A DNA stretch of 64,000 nt, from positions 2,108,001-2,172,000 of the forward strand of contig NZ_JABETK010000001.1 in NCBI RefSeq assembly GCF_013240295.1. The letters run 5' to 3'. Numbering within the stretch: position 1 is the first letter of the stretch; every line of letters starts with the position of its first letter. The notes under the pieces are model-generated. The model saw nothing but the letters and a program-made list of their open reading frames with translations. It did no database searches and was not told the DNA's origin. This stretch comes from Neoaquamicrobium sediminum (lineage in GTDB: Bacteria > Pseudomonadota > Alphaproteobacteria > Rhizobiales > Rhizobiaceae). The translations under genes and the position numbers were made by a program. Shown piece by piece: positions 9,116 to 18,688 of the stretch.

Positions 9116-11674
9116 TCAGCGCATCTCCAGTAGGCGCTCGAGGTAGTTGCGTTCCAGTTCGGGGCTGAGCGCGTTGCCGAGCCTGCGGCGGATTTCCTCC
9201 AGGATGCGGCGCGCGCGCTGCACGTCGACCTCGTCGGGCACCTGCACGGAATCGCCGAAATCCGGCCCGGTGGTGGCGCGCGGCCGGCCGAGCGGGTCGC
9301 GATCGGAACTCTGCTGGCGGCCGCCTTCCTCGCTACCGCCCTGTTCGCCCTGCATGGCCTGCATCATCTGCTGCATCATGTCCTGCGCGCCACGGCGCAG
9401 CGCCTCCAACGCCTGCCCCTGCTCGCCGACGGCGCGGTCGCCCTGCTGGTCGCCAAGGGCGCCCTCGGCGCGGCCCATGGCCTCGCCGGCCTCGCCGAAA
9501 CCTTCGCCAGGCTCCATGCCCATGCCCTCAAGAGACCGGGTCAGTGCATCCAGATCGCGTTGAAGCTGCCCCTGGCCTTCCTGAAGCTGGCGCATCGCCT
9601 CGGCAAACTCCTCAGGCGTCATCGGCTGTTGGCCGCCCTGTTGGCCCTGTCCCTGCTGCCCCTGCTCGCCCTCCTGGCCGGGCTGCATCTGGTCGAGACG
9701 GAAGGTCTCGTTCATCGTCTCCTGTTGACGGCGCATCAGTTCGCCCAGCTCGTCCATCTGCCGGCGCATCTCACTCTGCTCGCCTTCGCCGGGGTTCATC
9801 TGCTGCTGGTTGCCGGCCTGCAGATTGTTCATCATCTCCTGGAGCTGCTGCAGCATTTCCATGGCCTGGTCGCGTGCCCCCGAGCGGGCGAGGTTCTCGA
9901 GCTGGTCCATCATGCGTTCGAGATCGCTCTGGCTCAGCTCCTGCCCCTCCATCGGCATCTGCATGGCCATGTCGGGATTGCGCTGCGCGCGCTCGGCGAA
10001 TTCGCGCAGGAATTCGCGCATCGCCTCGCGAAGCTCGGCCATGAGCTCTTCGATCTCCTCGTCGCTCGCGCCGTTCTCGAGGGCCTGCTTGAGAGCCTCC
10101 TGCGCCTGACGCAGCCGCCGCTCGGCGGCAGAAAGGGCGCCGTCCTCGATCGTCAGCGCGATTTCCCACAAATAGTCGGCAACGTTGCGAAGCGCTTCGT
10201 CGGAGTCGGCCATGACAAGGCGCGTGCGCGCCGCCATGATACCCAGATAATGCGATAGGTTGTCGAACGTATCATCCGGCCGCAGCGTGATCGCGTCGAT
10301 GAGGTCGAGCACGCGCCCCTTGCGGTTGGCATCGAGCGCGAGGATTCGCCGCTGCTCGACGATCGCCCTGGCCAGCGGGTTGGCGAAGGGACGCTCCGGC
10401 AGCACGATCTCTTTCGTCTCGCTACGAGCCCGTTGCTCGGCGCCGTCGAGCGCTTCAAGGGTCAGGTTGACGCGCGTTCCGGCCCACGGGTGTTCGGTAA
10501 GGTCCAGGGACGTGCGGGCGGCAATGTCGCGGCCGTTGCGGCGGGGCAGCACCAGCGGCATCTCGGGCGCCTCATAGAGCGGCCGCGCGCCGGTTGCCTG
10601 CGGTTCAGCCTGCTCAAACACGGCTTCGGCACTGGCCGCGCCATAATCGTCCTCGACCTCATAGGCGAGTTCCAGCGCGCCGTTGATCGCGCGCTTCGGC
10701 TCGTCGGCAAAGCGGATCGCGGGTGGATCGTCGGGAATGACGTTGAAAGCCCAGCGCTGCAGCTCGCTGCTGCCGGACTGCAGCGTCAGCATGCCGTCGG
10801 AGTCGAGCGTGCCGGCAAACTGGCGCGCGGTCGTCGATGCGGCGGTATTTGTGTCGGACGAGGCGGCTGCGGGCTCAATTGCCAGCGCCTCGCCGGTATG
10901 GGCGTCGAGATAGGAAAGCGTCTCGTCGCCAGCGCCGCCGGTCACGCGCACTGCTATGGCGCTGCCTTCCGGCACCTCGAATACCGGCGCTTCCTCTTCG
11001 CCCATACGTGCACTCAGGAAGAGCGGCGCGCGACCGGTATAGGCAGGCGGTGTCACCCAGGCGTCGATGCGCGCCGGCACCACGTCGGCGCTGGCATGGC
11101 TGCGGAAGGCGTCACGCGGAGAACCGCCCAGCGGACCGAAGGAGAAGGCAAAGGCGACGACCAGCAGGAGCGCCGCGATCGCGCGAAGCCCCCACGGATC
11201 GCGCTCGGGCACGCGTGCGCGAGGCATGTCGCCGGAAAGCCGGTTGAGTCGTGCCGCCATACGTTTCTGGTGTTCGCGCCACAGCGCCTGCGCAAAGGGG
11301 CCCTGCGCGGCCTGCGAAAGCTGGTCCGTCTGTGTCAGCACCGGCGCGTGCTCGAGGCGGTTGGCATGTTCGATGCGCCGGTCGATCTCGGTGGACTTCG
11401 GTGAACGGTAGAAGCGCAACGGGTAGAGCGCCGCCATGCCAGCCAGCGCCAGGACGCCGAGCAGCAGCATACGGGGCCAGTCCGGTATCATCCGGAAGAT
11501 GCCCAGCCATGACAGGCTGAGGAACAGGCTGGCAACGATCAGGAACGGGAGGACAAGCGGCCAGAGGCGCTCGATGACGATCGCCCCGCGCACCACCGCG
11601 CGCGTACGCCCGAGTCGGGCGAGCAATCCGCGCTCGACAGCCGGGTGCGTCCTTCTCTCGCCGCTTTCCGCCAT
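9116..11674 (-). CDS. TIGR02302 family (DUF4175) large membrane-anchored protein
   Basis: Rhizobiales-typical protein of 852 residues, function unknown. Two hydrophobic helices near the N-terminus (LWPLVLPFLIVASLFLSLSW and MLLLGVLALAGMAALYP) anchor it in the inner membrane, a third follows at about residue 180 (AIAALLLVVAFAFSFGPLGG), and the bulk is periplasmic. The last 300 residues are extremely Gln/Glu/Met-rich and helical (repeated EEL/QQM/GQQGQ patterns), suggesting a long coiled coil, before ending in a conserved LLEMR. ATG at 11674 (MAESGERRTHPAVERG) follows AAAGGA; an upstream start at 11743 is less likely. The neighbouring lysA and argH are in the family's usual neighbourhood. Confidence 0.85.
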   Translation of the reverse strand: MAESGERRTHPAVERGLLARLGRTRAVVRGAIVIERLWPLVLPFLIVASLFLSLSWLGIFRMIPDWPRMLLLGVLALAGMAALYPLRFYRSPKSTEIDRRIEHANRLEHAPVLTQTDQLSQAAQGPFAQALWREHQKRMAARLNRLSGDMPRARVPERDPWGLRAIAALLLVVAFAFSFGPLGGSPRDAFRSHASADVVPARIDAWVTPPAYTGRAPLFLSARMGEEEAPVFEVPEGSAIAVRVTGGAGDETLSYLDAHTGEALAIEPAAASSDTNTAASTTARQFAGTLDSDGMLTLQSGSSELQRWAFNVIPDDPPAIRFADEPKRAINGALELAYEVEDDYGAASAEAVFEQAEPQATGARPLYEAPEMPLVLPRRNGRDIAARTSLDLTEHPWAGTRVNLTLEALDGAEQRARSETKEIVLPERPFANPLARAIVEQRRILALDANRKGRVLDLIDAITLRPDDTFDNLSHYLGIMAARTRLVMADSDEALRNVADYLWEIALTIEDGALSAAERRLRQAQEALKQALENGASDEEIEELMAELREAMREFLREFAERAQRNPDMAMQMPMEGQELSQSDLERMMDQLENLARSGARDQAMEMLQQLQEMMNNLQAGNQQQMNPGEGEQSEMRRQMDELGELMRRQQETMNETFRLDQMQPGQEGEQGQQGQGQQGGQQPMTPEEFAEAMRQLQEGQGQLQRDLDALTRSLEGMGMEPGEGFGEAGEAMGRAEGALGDQQGDRAVGEQGQALEALRRGAQDMMQQMMQAMQGEQGGSEEGGRQQSSDRDPLGRPRATTGPDFGDSVQVPDEVDVQRARRILEEIRRRLGNALSPELERNYLERLLEMR

Positions 11675-11798
11675 CCGGTCCTTTCGGGAGCCATCATCTC
11701 TGCGGTGCCGGAATCGCACCGCTCTACGAAAGGATAGCAGCAAACGCGGCGAAGGCGAGGCGGCGCGCGAAATCGTGATTGACGCCTGACTTTTGGCG

Positions 11799-13064
11799 CT
11801 ACAGCCAGCCCGGGATCGAATCCATCCCTATCACATCGTCGTAAGTGGGGCGGGGGCGGACGACGTGGAAACGGTCGCCGTTGACCAGCACTTCCGGCAC
11901 CAGAAGACGGGTGTTGTAGGTCGAGGCCTGCACTGCGCCGTAGGCGCCGGCGGTGGCGACGTAGACGAGATCGCCGGATGCCAGCCTCGGTAGGTCCCGA
12001 TCGTGGCCGAGATAGTCACCTGTCTCGCAAACCGGGCCAACCACATCGGTCATCAGTCGCGGTGCGTCGGCCGGCTGCTCGATCACGGGCCGGATGTCGT
12101 GAAAAGCGTCGTAGAGCGTCGGACGGATCAGGTCGTTCATCGCCGCATCCACGATCAGGAAATTCCTGGCGTCGCCTTCCTTCAGATAAATGACCTTGCT
12201 GACGAGAATACCGGAATTGCCGGCAATCAGCCGGCCGGGCTCGAAGATCACCTGCAGGCCGAGCGGCTTCATGTGGCGATTCACCACCGCCGCATAGGCA
12301 TCGGGCAGTGGCGGCGGTTCGTTGTCGTTGCGGTAGGGGATGCCGAGCCCGCCGCCTACATCGACATGAGTGATCGCGTGACCTTCGGCGCGCAGCGTCT
12401 TGGTCAACTCGACCAGAAGCGCGATCGCGTCATCGAAGGGCTGCAGCTCGGTGATCTGGCTGCCGATGTGCATGTCGATGCCGCAAACCTTCAGTCCCGG
12501 CAGCGCGGCGGCGCGGGCATAGGCGGCACGCGCGTCCTTCCAGGCTATGCCGAACTTGTTCTCGGCCTTGCCGGTGGAAATCTTCTTGTGCGTCTTCGCG
12601 TCGACGTCCGGGTTGATGCGCAGCGAGGTCGGCGCAGTCCGGTTGGCGGCAACCGCGCGGGCTGAAAGCAGTTCCAGCTCCGGCAGAGATTCGACGTTGA
12701 AGCAGCGGATGCCGGCTGCCAGAGCGAAGTCCATCTCGTCCGCCGTCTTGCCGACACCGGAAAACAGGATCTTGTCGGCCGGTATGCCGGCTGCCAGCGC
12801 GCGGCGCAGTTCGCCTTCCGAGACGACGTCCGCACCCGCGCCCAGCTTGGCAAGCGTGCGGATGACCGCCTGGTTGGAGTTGGCCTTGGTTGCGTAGCAG
12901 ACGAGCGCGTCGAGTTGATCGAACGCCTTTGCGAAAACGTTGTAGTGCCGCGTCAGCGTCGCGGTCGAATAGCAATAGAACGGCGTGCCGACGACGGAAG
13001 CGATCTCCGGCACTGAAACGTCTTCGGCGTGCAGAACGCCGTCGCGATACTCGAAATGGTTCAC
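11799..13064 (-). CDS. lysA: Diaminopimelate decarboxylase
   Basis: PLP enzyme that decarboxylates meso-diaminopimelate to L-lysine, the last step of lysine synthesis. The 421-residue product shows the fold-III decarboxylase barrel: LVCYATKANSNQAV with the PLP-binding Lys, GAGADVVSEGELRRALAAG, VGGGLGIPY (phosphate-binding glycine loop), FEPGRLIAGNSGILVSKV, and GPVCETGDYLG carrying the catalytic Cys from the partner subunit. The C-terminal barrel ends normally. lptM lies 12 bp upstream on the same strand, likely an operon. Confidence 0.97.
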   Translation of the reverse strand: MNHFEYRDGVLHAEDVSVPEIASVVGTPFYCYSTATLTRHYNVFAKAFDQLDALVCYATKANSNQAVIRTLAKLGAGADVVSEGELRRALAAGIPADKILFSGVGKTADEMDFALAAGIRCFNVESLPELELLSARAVAANRTAPTSLRINPDVDAKTHKKISTGKAENKFGIAWKDARAAYARAAALPGLKVCGIDMHIGSQITELQPFDDAIALLVELTKTLRAEGHAITHVDVGGGLGIPYRNDNEPPPLPDAYAAVVNRHMKPLGLQVIFEPGRLIAGNSGILVSKVIYLKEGDARNFLIVDAAMNDLIRPTLYDAFHDIRPVIEQPADAPRLMTDVVGPVCETGDYLGHDRDLPRLASGDLVYVATAGAYGAVQASTYNTRLLVPEVLVNGDRFHVVRPRPTYDDVIGMDSIPGWL

Positions 13065-13076
13065 GGAAGCCGCTTT

Positions 13077-13289
13077 CTAGATCAGGCCGTCGAGGAAGAA
13101 TTTGCGATCCTGAACCGGCGGCTTTGGCTCTGGCGGCAGCGGCTGATCGTTGCGCCGGGCTTCCTCGCGCGCGTCGCGGGCCGCTTCGTAAGGCGTGTCG
13201 AGCGTGCCTGGACGGCGGCCGCAGGCGGTCACGGCAACGCCGATCGCCGCCAGCAGAAGTGTCGTTCTGATAAGGGTTCCGGCGTGCAT
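13077..13289 (-). CDS. lptM: Small LptM-like lipoprotein
   Basis: Lipoprotein of 70 residues. It has a signal peptide (MHAGTLIRTTLLLAAIGVA) followed by the lipobox VTAC, then a short polar, proline-rich tail (DQPLPPEPKPPVQDRKFF). Size, lipobox position and location just before lysA match the LptM/YifL family, which in E. coli helps maturation of the LPS transport complex LptD/E; in Rhizobiales the assignment rests on context and architecture. ATG 13289 is chosen because it places the signal peptide correctly; the upstream in-frame ATG at 13349 would bury it. Confidence 0.75.
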   Translation of the reverse strand: MHAGTLIRTTLLLAAIGVAVTACGRRPGTLDTPYEAARDAREEARRNDQPLPPEPKPPVQDRKFFLDGLI

Positions 13290-13323
13290 CCTGCCTGTCC
13301 GTGCAATTGAGTGTGCGGTGTTT

Positions 13324-14745
13324 CTAGCGGAGTTTTGCTGCCGATGCATCCCGTTTCAAGCGCTTGCGCCAGTAGCGCACCTGACGACGCACCTCCTGCG
13401 GGGCGGTGCCGCCGAAGGACGAGCGGCTCTTGACGGAGGCGGCGACGGAAAGCACGCCGAACACGTCCGCAGTGATGCGGCTGTCGATTTCCTGCAGCTC
13501 CTCCAGCGACAGCTTTTCGAGCGCAACCTTGCGGGCTTCGGCGGCGGCAACGGCCCGGCCTGTGACATGGTGCGCTTCGCGGAATGGTAGTCCGGCCTCG
13601 CGTACCAGCCAGTCGGCGAGATCGGTCGCGGTCGAATAGCCGGAGCCGGCGGCCCGCTTCATCGAGGCTGCGTTGATCTCCATGTCGCCTACCATGCCGG
13701 TCATTGCCGCCAGCATCAGGTCGAGCGTCTCGGCGGCGTCGAAGACGGCTTCCTTGTCTTCCTGCATGTCCTTGGAATAGGCGAGCGGCAGGCCCTTCAT
13801 GACCGTGAGCAGCGCGATGAGGTGGCCGTTGACGCGGCCGGTCTTGGCGCGCACCAGCTCGGCGGCGTCGGGGTTCTTCTTCTGCGGCATGATCGAGGAG
13901 CCGGTCGAGAACTGGTCGGACAGTCGCACGAAGCCGAACTGCGGCGTCGACCAGATGACGATCTCTTCCGCCAGCCGCGACAAATGGGTGGCGCAGATGG
14001 CTGCCAGCGACAGGTATTCCAGCGCGAAATCGCGGTCGGACACGCTGTCTATGGAATTGCGGGTGGGCTCGCGGAAGCCGAGCGCCCTGGCCGTACGGTG
14101 GCGGTCGATGGCAAAGCCGGTGCCGGCAAGCGCTGCCGCACCCAGCGGCGACTCGTCCATGCGCTCGATGGCGTCGCGCACGCGCGAAAGGTCGCGCGCG
14201 AACATTTCCACATAGGCCATGCAATGGTGCCCGAAGGTGACCGGCTGAGCTGTCTGGAGATGGGTGAAGCCGGGCATGACGGTGGCAGCATGATCCTGCG
14301 CGCGGTCGAGGAACGCCTCTATCAGGCCAACCAGCGCCACGTCGGTGCGCTGAAGCTCCTCCTTGACCCATAGCCGGAAATCGAGCGCCACCTGGTCGTT
14401 GCGCGAGCGTGCCGTATGCAGGCGGCCTGCCGAAGGGCCGATCAGGTCGGCCAGCCGCGCCTCGACATTCATGTGAATATCCTCAAGCCTGGCCGAGAAC
14501 TTGAAAGTGCCCGCCTCGATCTCTGACAGGATCGTGTTCAGCCCGTGAGCGATCTTCTTTTGATCGTCGGCAGATATTATGCCTGTTTCCGCCAACATCT
14601 CGGAGTGAGCGATCGAGCCGCGGATGTCCTGTGCGTAGAGCTTCCTGTCGAAGCCGATCGAGGCGTTGATCGCTTCCATCACCGCTGCGGGACCCGAGGC
14701 AAATCGTCCGCCCCACATCTGATTGCTGGCCTTTTTCTCGCTCAT
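13324..14745 (-). CDS. argH: Argininosuccinate lyase
   Basis: Cytosolic enzyme of the fumarase/aspartase superfamily that splits argininosuccinate into arginine and fumarate. The 473-residue protein begins [20 protein letters not shown], which is the ArgH hallmark, and contains [37 protein letters not shown], and the superfamily signature [18 protein letters not shown] with the flexible catalytic Ser loop. A longer frame to 14934 is not used because its first 63 residues lie antisense to tlpA. The gene diverges from tlpA with only 40 bp between the starts, so the promoters must overlap. Confidence 0.97.
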   Translation of the reverse strand: MSEKKASNQMWGGRFASGPAAVMEAINASIGFDRKLYAQDIRGSIAHSEMLAETGIISADDQKKIAHGLNTILSEIEAGTFKFSARLEDIHMNVEARLADLIGPSAGRLHTARSRNDQVALDFRLWVKEELQRTDVALVGLIEAFLDRAQDHAATVMPGFTHLQTAQPVTFGHHCMAYVEMFARDLSRVRDAIERMDESPLGAAALAGTGFAIDRHRTARALGFREPTRNSIDSVSDRDFALEYLSLAAICATHLSRLAEEIVIWSTPQFGFVRLSDQFSTGSSIMPQKKNPDAAELVRAKTGRVNGHLIALLTVMKGLPLAYSKDMQEDKEAVFDAAETLDLMLAAMTGMVGDMEINAASMKRAAGSGYSTATDLADWLVREAGLPFREAHHVTGRAVAAAEARKVALEKLSLEELQEIDSRITADVFGVLSVAASVKSRSSFGGTAPQEVRRQVRYWRKRLKRDASAAKLR

Positions 14746-14785
14746 GGTGATAACGGGGCTCCCGAAGGACTGAGTGGACTGACTG

Positions 14786-15454
14786 ATGGCAAACGGCAAA
14801 TTCCATCTACCGACCGGACGGCTGATCACGCTTGCAATCGTGGCTGGCGTCACTGTCGGTGCGATCGGCGTATACGTGATGGGCGCACCTTCTGGCAACA
14901 ATCCGCAGCAGGTTGCCGCGCTCGATGCGGACACTGCGGCCTGTCAGGCTAAGGCCGAAACGCTCGAGGCCGTGGATGCAGCAGCCCGCGGCGAGGTCGC
15001 GGCGATACTGGCCGCCAACCCGCCGCAGTCGGTCAAGGATCTCGCCTTCAATGCCCCGGACGGAAGCCCGATGACGCTTGCCGACCTGTCCGGCAAGACG
15101 CTGCTGGTCAATCTCTGGGCGACTTGGTGCGCGCCATGCCGCGAGGAGATGCCCGCGCTGAACCAGCTCCAGAAGGATATGGGAAGCGATGCCTTCGAGG
15201 TGGTGGCTGTCAACGTCGACACGGGCAGCGACGAGAAGCCCAAGCGGTTCCTAGAGGAAACGAAGGTGGACGCGCTTGGCTACTATCGGGATTCGACGCT
15301 CGGCCTGTTCAACGAACTCAAGCGGCGCGGGCTGGCGCTTGGCCTGCCGGTGACGCTGCTGGTCGACGACGAAGGCTGCATGATCGGCCACATGAACGGA
15401 CCTGCCGAATGGGCCAGCGACGACGCCAAGCGCCTCATCGAAGCGGCGATGTAA
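14786..15454 (+). CDS. tlpA: TlpA-type thiol:disulfide interchange protein
   Basis: Membrane-anchored periplasmic thioredoxin-like reductant, used in cytochrome c/oxidase maturation in related bacteria. The 222 residues comprise a short cytosolic start, one TM anchor ([21 protein letters not shown]) and a TlpA/ResA domain with [18 protein letters not shown], giving the active-site Cys pair 115 and 118 in WCAPC, and the cis-Pro region [18 protein letters not shown]. It diverges from argH and is followed by repeat copy 2. Confidence 0.93.
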   Translation: MANGKFHLPTGRLITLAIVAGVTVGAIGVYVMGAPSGNNPQQVAALDADTAACQAKAETLEAVDAAARGEVAAILAANPPQSVKDLAFNAPDGSPMTLADLSGKTLLVNLWATWCAPCREEMPALNQLQKDMGSDAFEVVAVNVDTGSDEKPKRFLEETKVDALGYYRDSTLGLFNELKRRGLALGLPVTLLVDDEGCMIGHMNGPAEWASDDAKRLIEAAM

Positions 15455-15463
15455 AGAACGTAG

Positions 15464-15647
15464 CCGTCATCCCGGCCAACCGAGCGTAGCGAGGGAGAGC
15501 CGGGACCCCATTGGTCCAGAAATCGTGGAGCATGGCCCGGTTCAGGATGTGCCGCATGTCATCGCCGTCGCGAGAACCCGCAACCCGGCCGCGCTGCTCA
15601 ATGGGTCCCGGATAGCCTTCGCTACGCTCCGGCTTCCGGGAAGACGG
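15464..15647. repeat. Dispersed small repeat, copy 2
   Basis: Second copy of the element at 8928-9103, about 184 bp. It opens with the same CCGTCATCCCGGCC terminus and shares the CGAGCG-AGCGAGG block and the near-identical stretch from GAGAACCCGCAACCC through the GGTCCCGG motif. Its right terminus is decayed (TTCCGGGAAGACGG). It fills the gap between the convergent tlpA and livM genes, where it may also act as a bidirectional hairpin. Confidence 0.7.
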
Positions 15648-15655
15648 GTTTCACG

Positions 15656-16978
15656 TCACTTTCGCGCCGCCATCGCGGAACGTTCCGGTATCAGGCCGCG
15701 CGGGGCGAAGCGCAGCACCACAAGCAGGATCACGCCCATCAGAAGCGGCCGCATGTATGGCGCGGCATCGGCGAGGTGCAGCCGGACCGGGTTGGTCGTC
15801 GCCATGCCGGCCGTGATGACAGACATCAGCCAGCCGCCCACGGGTTCCGCCTCGACCCAGATGAACCAGATCAGGAAGCCGCCCAGCACCGCGCCCCAGT
15901 TGTTGCCGGAGCCGCCGACGATCACCATCACCCAGATCAGGAAGGTGAAGCGCAACGGGTTGTACTGACCCGGCGTGAACTGACCGTCGAGCGTGGTGAG
16001 CATCGCGCCCGCAATGCCGACGACGGCAGAGCCGAGCACGAATATCTGGAGGTGACGGCCGGTCACGTCCTTGCCCATCGCTTCTGCTGCGTCGCGGTTG
16101 TCGCGAATGGCGCGCATCATGCGGCCCCAGGGCGAGTTGAGTGCCTTCTCCGCCAGCCACATCAGGACAATGAGCACGACGGCGAAGAGCAATGCGTAGG
16201 AGAGCCGAACGTAGATCGACGAGAACGAGATCGGATCGATTCCCAGTCGCGTGGACAGGTCGACGAACCATTGCGCCTGTTGAAGCTGCACCTCGTAGGC
16301 AACGGGGCGCGGCAGGCCCGACACGTTCTTGACGCCGCGCGTCAGCCACTCCTCGTTGCGCATGAAGGCGATGATGATCTCGGAAATGCCCAGCGTGGCG
16401 ATGGCGAGGTAATCTGCCCGCAGGCCGAGCGCGATCTTGCCGACCAGCCATGCCGCACCCGCCGCGAAGACGCCGCCTACCAGCCACGAGAAGATGATGG
16501 GCATGCCGAGACCGCCGAGATAACCGGTGCGCGCGGCATCGAAGCTCTCGATGGCCGAGACAGCGGGATCGAAGAAGCGGCGAATGACGAAATAGCCGAT
16601 CACCGCGATGGCGAGGGTCGCCAGTGTGCGCACGCTGCCGGAGGTGCGCCCGCGCACGAAGACGGCGATGCCCACCGTGCCCACCAACGCCAGAAGCGAC
16701 AGGCCGATGCCGACGCCGCCGGCCGACCAGGCGCCCGGTATCGGCGGCATGGAGACGATCACGCCGGCGAGCCCGCCGAGTGCTGCAAACCCCATGATGC
16801 CGACATTGAACAGGCCGGCATAGCCCCACTGCATGTTCACGCCCAGCGACATGATCGCAGAGATCAGGCATAGGTTCAGGATCGTGAGGCTCAGGGTCCA
16901 GCTCTGGAAAACGCCTACCGTGACGAGCAGGATCGCCATCGCGCCGTAGAGATAGATGATGCGCTCGCGGTTGCTCAT
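15656..16978 (-). CDS. livM: Branched-chain amino acid ABC transporter permease LivM
   Basis: Inner-membrane permease of 440 residues. It has about ten hydrophobic helices, the N-terminal block LCLISAIMSLGVNMQWGYAG and FNVGIMGFAALGGLAGVIV typical of LivM, the EAA-like cytoplasmic loop GRMMRAIRDNRDAAEAMGKD which contacts the ATPases, and GSGNNWGAVLGGFLIWFI near the end. It is the last gene of a livGFHM operon on the minus strand; its start overlaps the livH stop by an ATGA. It is longer than E. coli LivM homologues of about 425, with an extra insertion around residues 190-240. Confidence 0.93.
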   Translation of the reverse strand: MSNRERIIYLYGAMAILLVTVGVFQSWTLSLTILNLCLISAIMSLGVNMQWGYAGLFNVGIMGFAALGGLAGVIVSMPPIPGAWSAGGVGIGLSLLALVGTVGIAVFVRGRTSGSVRTLATLAIAVIGYFVIRRFFDPAVSAIESFDAARTGYLGGLGMPIIFSWLVGGVFAAGAAWLVGKIALGLRADYLAIATLGISEIIIAFMRNEEWLTRGVKNVSGLPRPVAYEVQLQQAQWFVDLSTRLGIDPISFSSIYVRLSYALLFAVVLIVLMWLAEKALNSPWGRMMRAIRDNRDAAEAMGKDVTGRHLQIFVLGSAVVGIAGAMLTTLDGQFTPGQYNPLRFTFLIWVMVIVGGSGNNWGAVLGGFLIWFIWVEAEPVGGWLMSVITAGMATTNPVRLHLADAAPYMRPLLMGVILLVVLRFAPRGLIPERSAMAARK

Positions 16979-17979
16979 AGCACGCGCCCCTTGAAGATGC
17001 CGGTCGGCCTTATCAGAAGCACGAGGACGAGGATGACGAAGGAGATGGCGAACTTGTATTCGGTCGACAGGAGCTGGACGAGCCCTTCCGGCTGGAACCC
17101 GAGATACTCCAGCACCCGCTTGTAGGCATAGGTCAGCGTCACTTCGGAGAAGGCGACCACGAAGCCGCCGGCGATCGCGCCTAGCGGCTGGCCGATGCCG
17201 CCGACGATGGCCGCGGCGAAGATCGGCAGAAGGAGCTGGAAGTAAGTGAAGGGCCGGAAGCTCTTGTCGAGGCCGTAAAGCACGCCTGCGATCGTCGCGA
17301 GCGCTGCCGCGATTATCCAGGTCACCATGACGACCTTGTCGGGATTGATGCCCGACAGCAGCGCCAGGTCCTCATTGTCCGAATAGGCGCGCATTGCCTT
17401 GCCCGTGCGCGAATATTGCAGGAACCAGAACAGCGCGGCGACGACGATGACGGCGACGATCACGGTGATCGCCACCGGCAGGCGGATCGCCAGCCCCTCG
17501 GCGAGCCCCGTATATTCGCGGAAGCCGCGCACGGTGACGAGGAAGCGTTCGCCGTCGGCAAACCGCTGGTCGTTGGGGCCGATGATCAGGCGAACGATGC
17601 CGTTGAGCACGAACATGACGCCGACCGAGGCCATGACGAAGACGATGCCTGCCGATTTCTGCTTGCGGTAGAAGCGAAAGACGAGGCGGTCGATCAGCAG
17701 CGCCATGGCGACGGCGCCGATGATGCCCACCGGCAGCGCCAGGAGAGCAGTAGGCAGCGGGCCGAGGGTGACGCCCATGCCGATCAGCCACCACGTCACC
17801 AGAATCGTAATCATGGTGCCGAATGCCATCAGGTCGCCGTGGGCGAAGTTGGAGAAGCGCAGGATACCGAACACGAGCGTGACGCCCAGCGCGCCGAGCG
17901 CGAGCTGCGCGCCATAGGCGAGGCCCGGAATGAAGACGAAGTTTGCGAACACCACCAGGGCGTTGAGGAAACCTTCCAT
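16975..17979 (-). CDS. livH: Branched-chain amino acid ABC transporter permease LivH
   Basis: Second permease, 334 residues, with about eight helices. Motifs: GLAYGAQLALGALGVTLVFG and ILRFSNFAHGDLMAFG, the LivH signature, then KAMRAYSDNEDLALLSGINP (ATPase-coupling loop) and GGIGQPLGAIAGGFVVAFSE. ATG 17979 gives the normal N-terminus; the frame extends upstream to 18090 but overlaps livF. The stop overlaps livM's start by 4 bp. Together with LivM it forms the membrane channel for leucine-type amino acids or related amides. Confidence 0.93.
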   Translation of the reverse strand: MEGFLNALVVFANFVFIPGLAYGAQLALGALGVTLVFGILRFSNFAHGDLMAFGTMITILVTWWLIGMGVTLGPLPTALLALPVGIIGAVAMALLIDRLVFRFYRKQKSAGIVFVMASVGVMFVLNGIVRLIIGPNDQRFADGERFLVTVRGFREYTGLAEGLAIRLPVAITVIVAVIVVAALFWFLQYSRTGKAMRAYSDNEDLALLSGINPDKVVMVTWIIAAALATIAGVLYGLDKSFRPFTYFQLLLPIFAAAIVGGIGQPLGAIAGGFVVAFSEVTLTYAYKRVLEYLGFQPEGLVQLLSTEYKFAISFVILVLVLLIRPTGIFKGRVL

Positions 17980-17983
17980 GACC

Positions 17984-18688
17984 TCAGCCTCCCAGGAACG
18001 ATGCGCGGACTTCCGGGTTGGCAAGCAAGGCCTCCCCGGTGTCTGTGAAACGGTTGCTGCCCTGCACCAGGACGTAGCCGCGATCGGCAATGGCGAGAGC
18101 CTGGCGTGCGTTCTGCTCGACCATCAGGATGGCGATGCCGGTGGCCGCCACTTCAAGAATACGGTCGAACAGTTCGTCCATGACGATGGGCGATACGCCG
18201 GCGGTCGGCTCGTCGAGCATCAACACACTCGGCCGGGTCATCAGAGCGCGGCCGACTGCAACCTGCTGGCGTTGGCCACCGGAGAGCTCGCCCGCCGGCT
18301 GGCGGCGCTTTTCCTTCAGGATGGGGAACAGGTCGAAGACCTGCGCCATGGTATCGGAGAAATCGTCCTGGCGGATATAGGCGCCCATCTCCAGGTTCTC
18401 CTGCACGCTCATGGTGACGAAGACGTTGGAGGTCTGGGGCACGAAACCCATGCCGGCCTTGACTCGGTCCTGCGGGGAAAGGGCGGTGATGTCGCGGTCG
18501 CCCAGCATCACGCGACCTTCGCGCAGGCCGAGCATGCCGAACATCGCCTTCATGGCGGTGGACTTGCCGGCGCCGTTGGGCCCGACGATGACGGCGATCT
18601 CGCCTTTTTCGACAGCGATGGTGCAGGAATGCAGGATGTCGGCGCCACCATAGCCGCCGGTCATCGCCTCGCCGATCAGGAAGCTCAT
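17984..18688 (-). CDS. livF: Branched-chain amino acid ABC transporter ATPase LivF
   Basis: Cytosolic ATPase subunit of 234 residues. Walker A is VGPNGAGKSTAMKAMFG, the signature motif GELSGGQRQQVAVGRALM, and Walker B VLMLDEPTAGVSP; the H-loop appears as LMVEQNARQALAIADRGYVL, the LivF variant in which the usual His is replaced by the VEQN motif. Its start overlaps the stop of livG by an ATGA and livH begins 4 bp downstream of its end, so translation of the operon is coupled throughout. Confidence 0.94.
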   Translation of the reverse strand: MSFLIGEAMTGGYGGADILHSCTIAVEKGEIAVIVGPNGAGKSTAMKAMFGMLGLREGRVMLGDRDITALSPQDRVKAGMGFVPQTSNVFVTMSVQENLEMGAYIRQDDFSDTMAQVFDLFPILKEKRRQPAGELSGGQRQQVAVGRALMTRPSVLMLDEPTAGVSPIVMDELFDRILEVAATGIAILMVEQNARQALAIADRGYVLVQGSNRFTDTGEALLANPEVRASFLGG

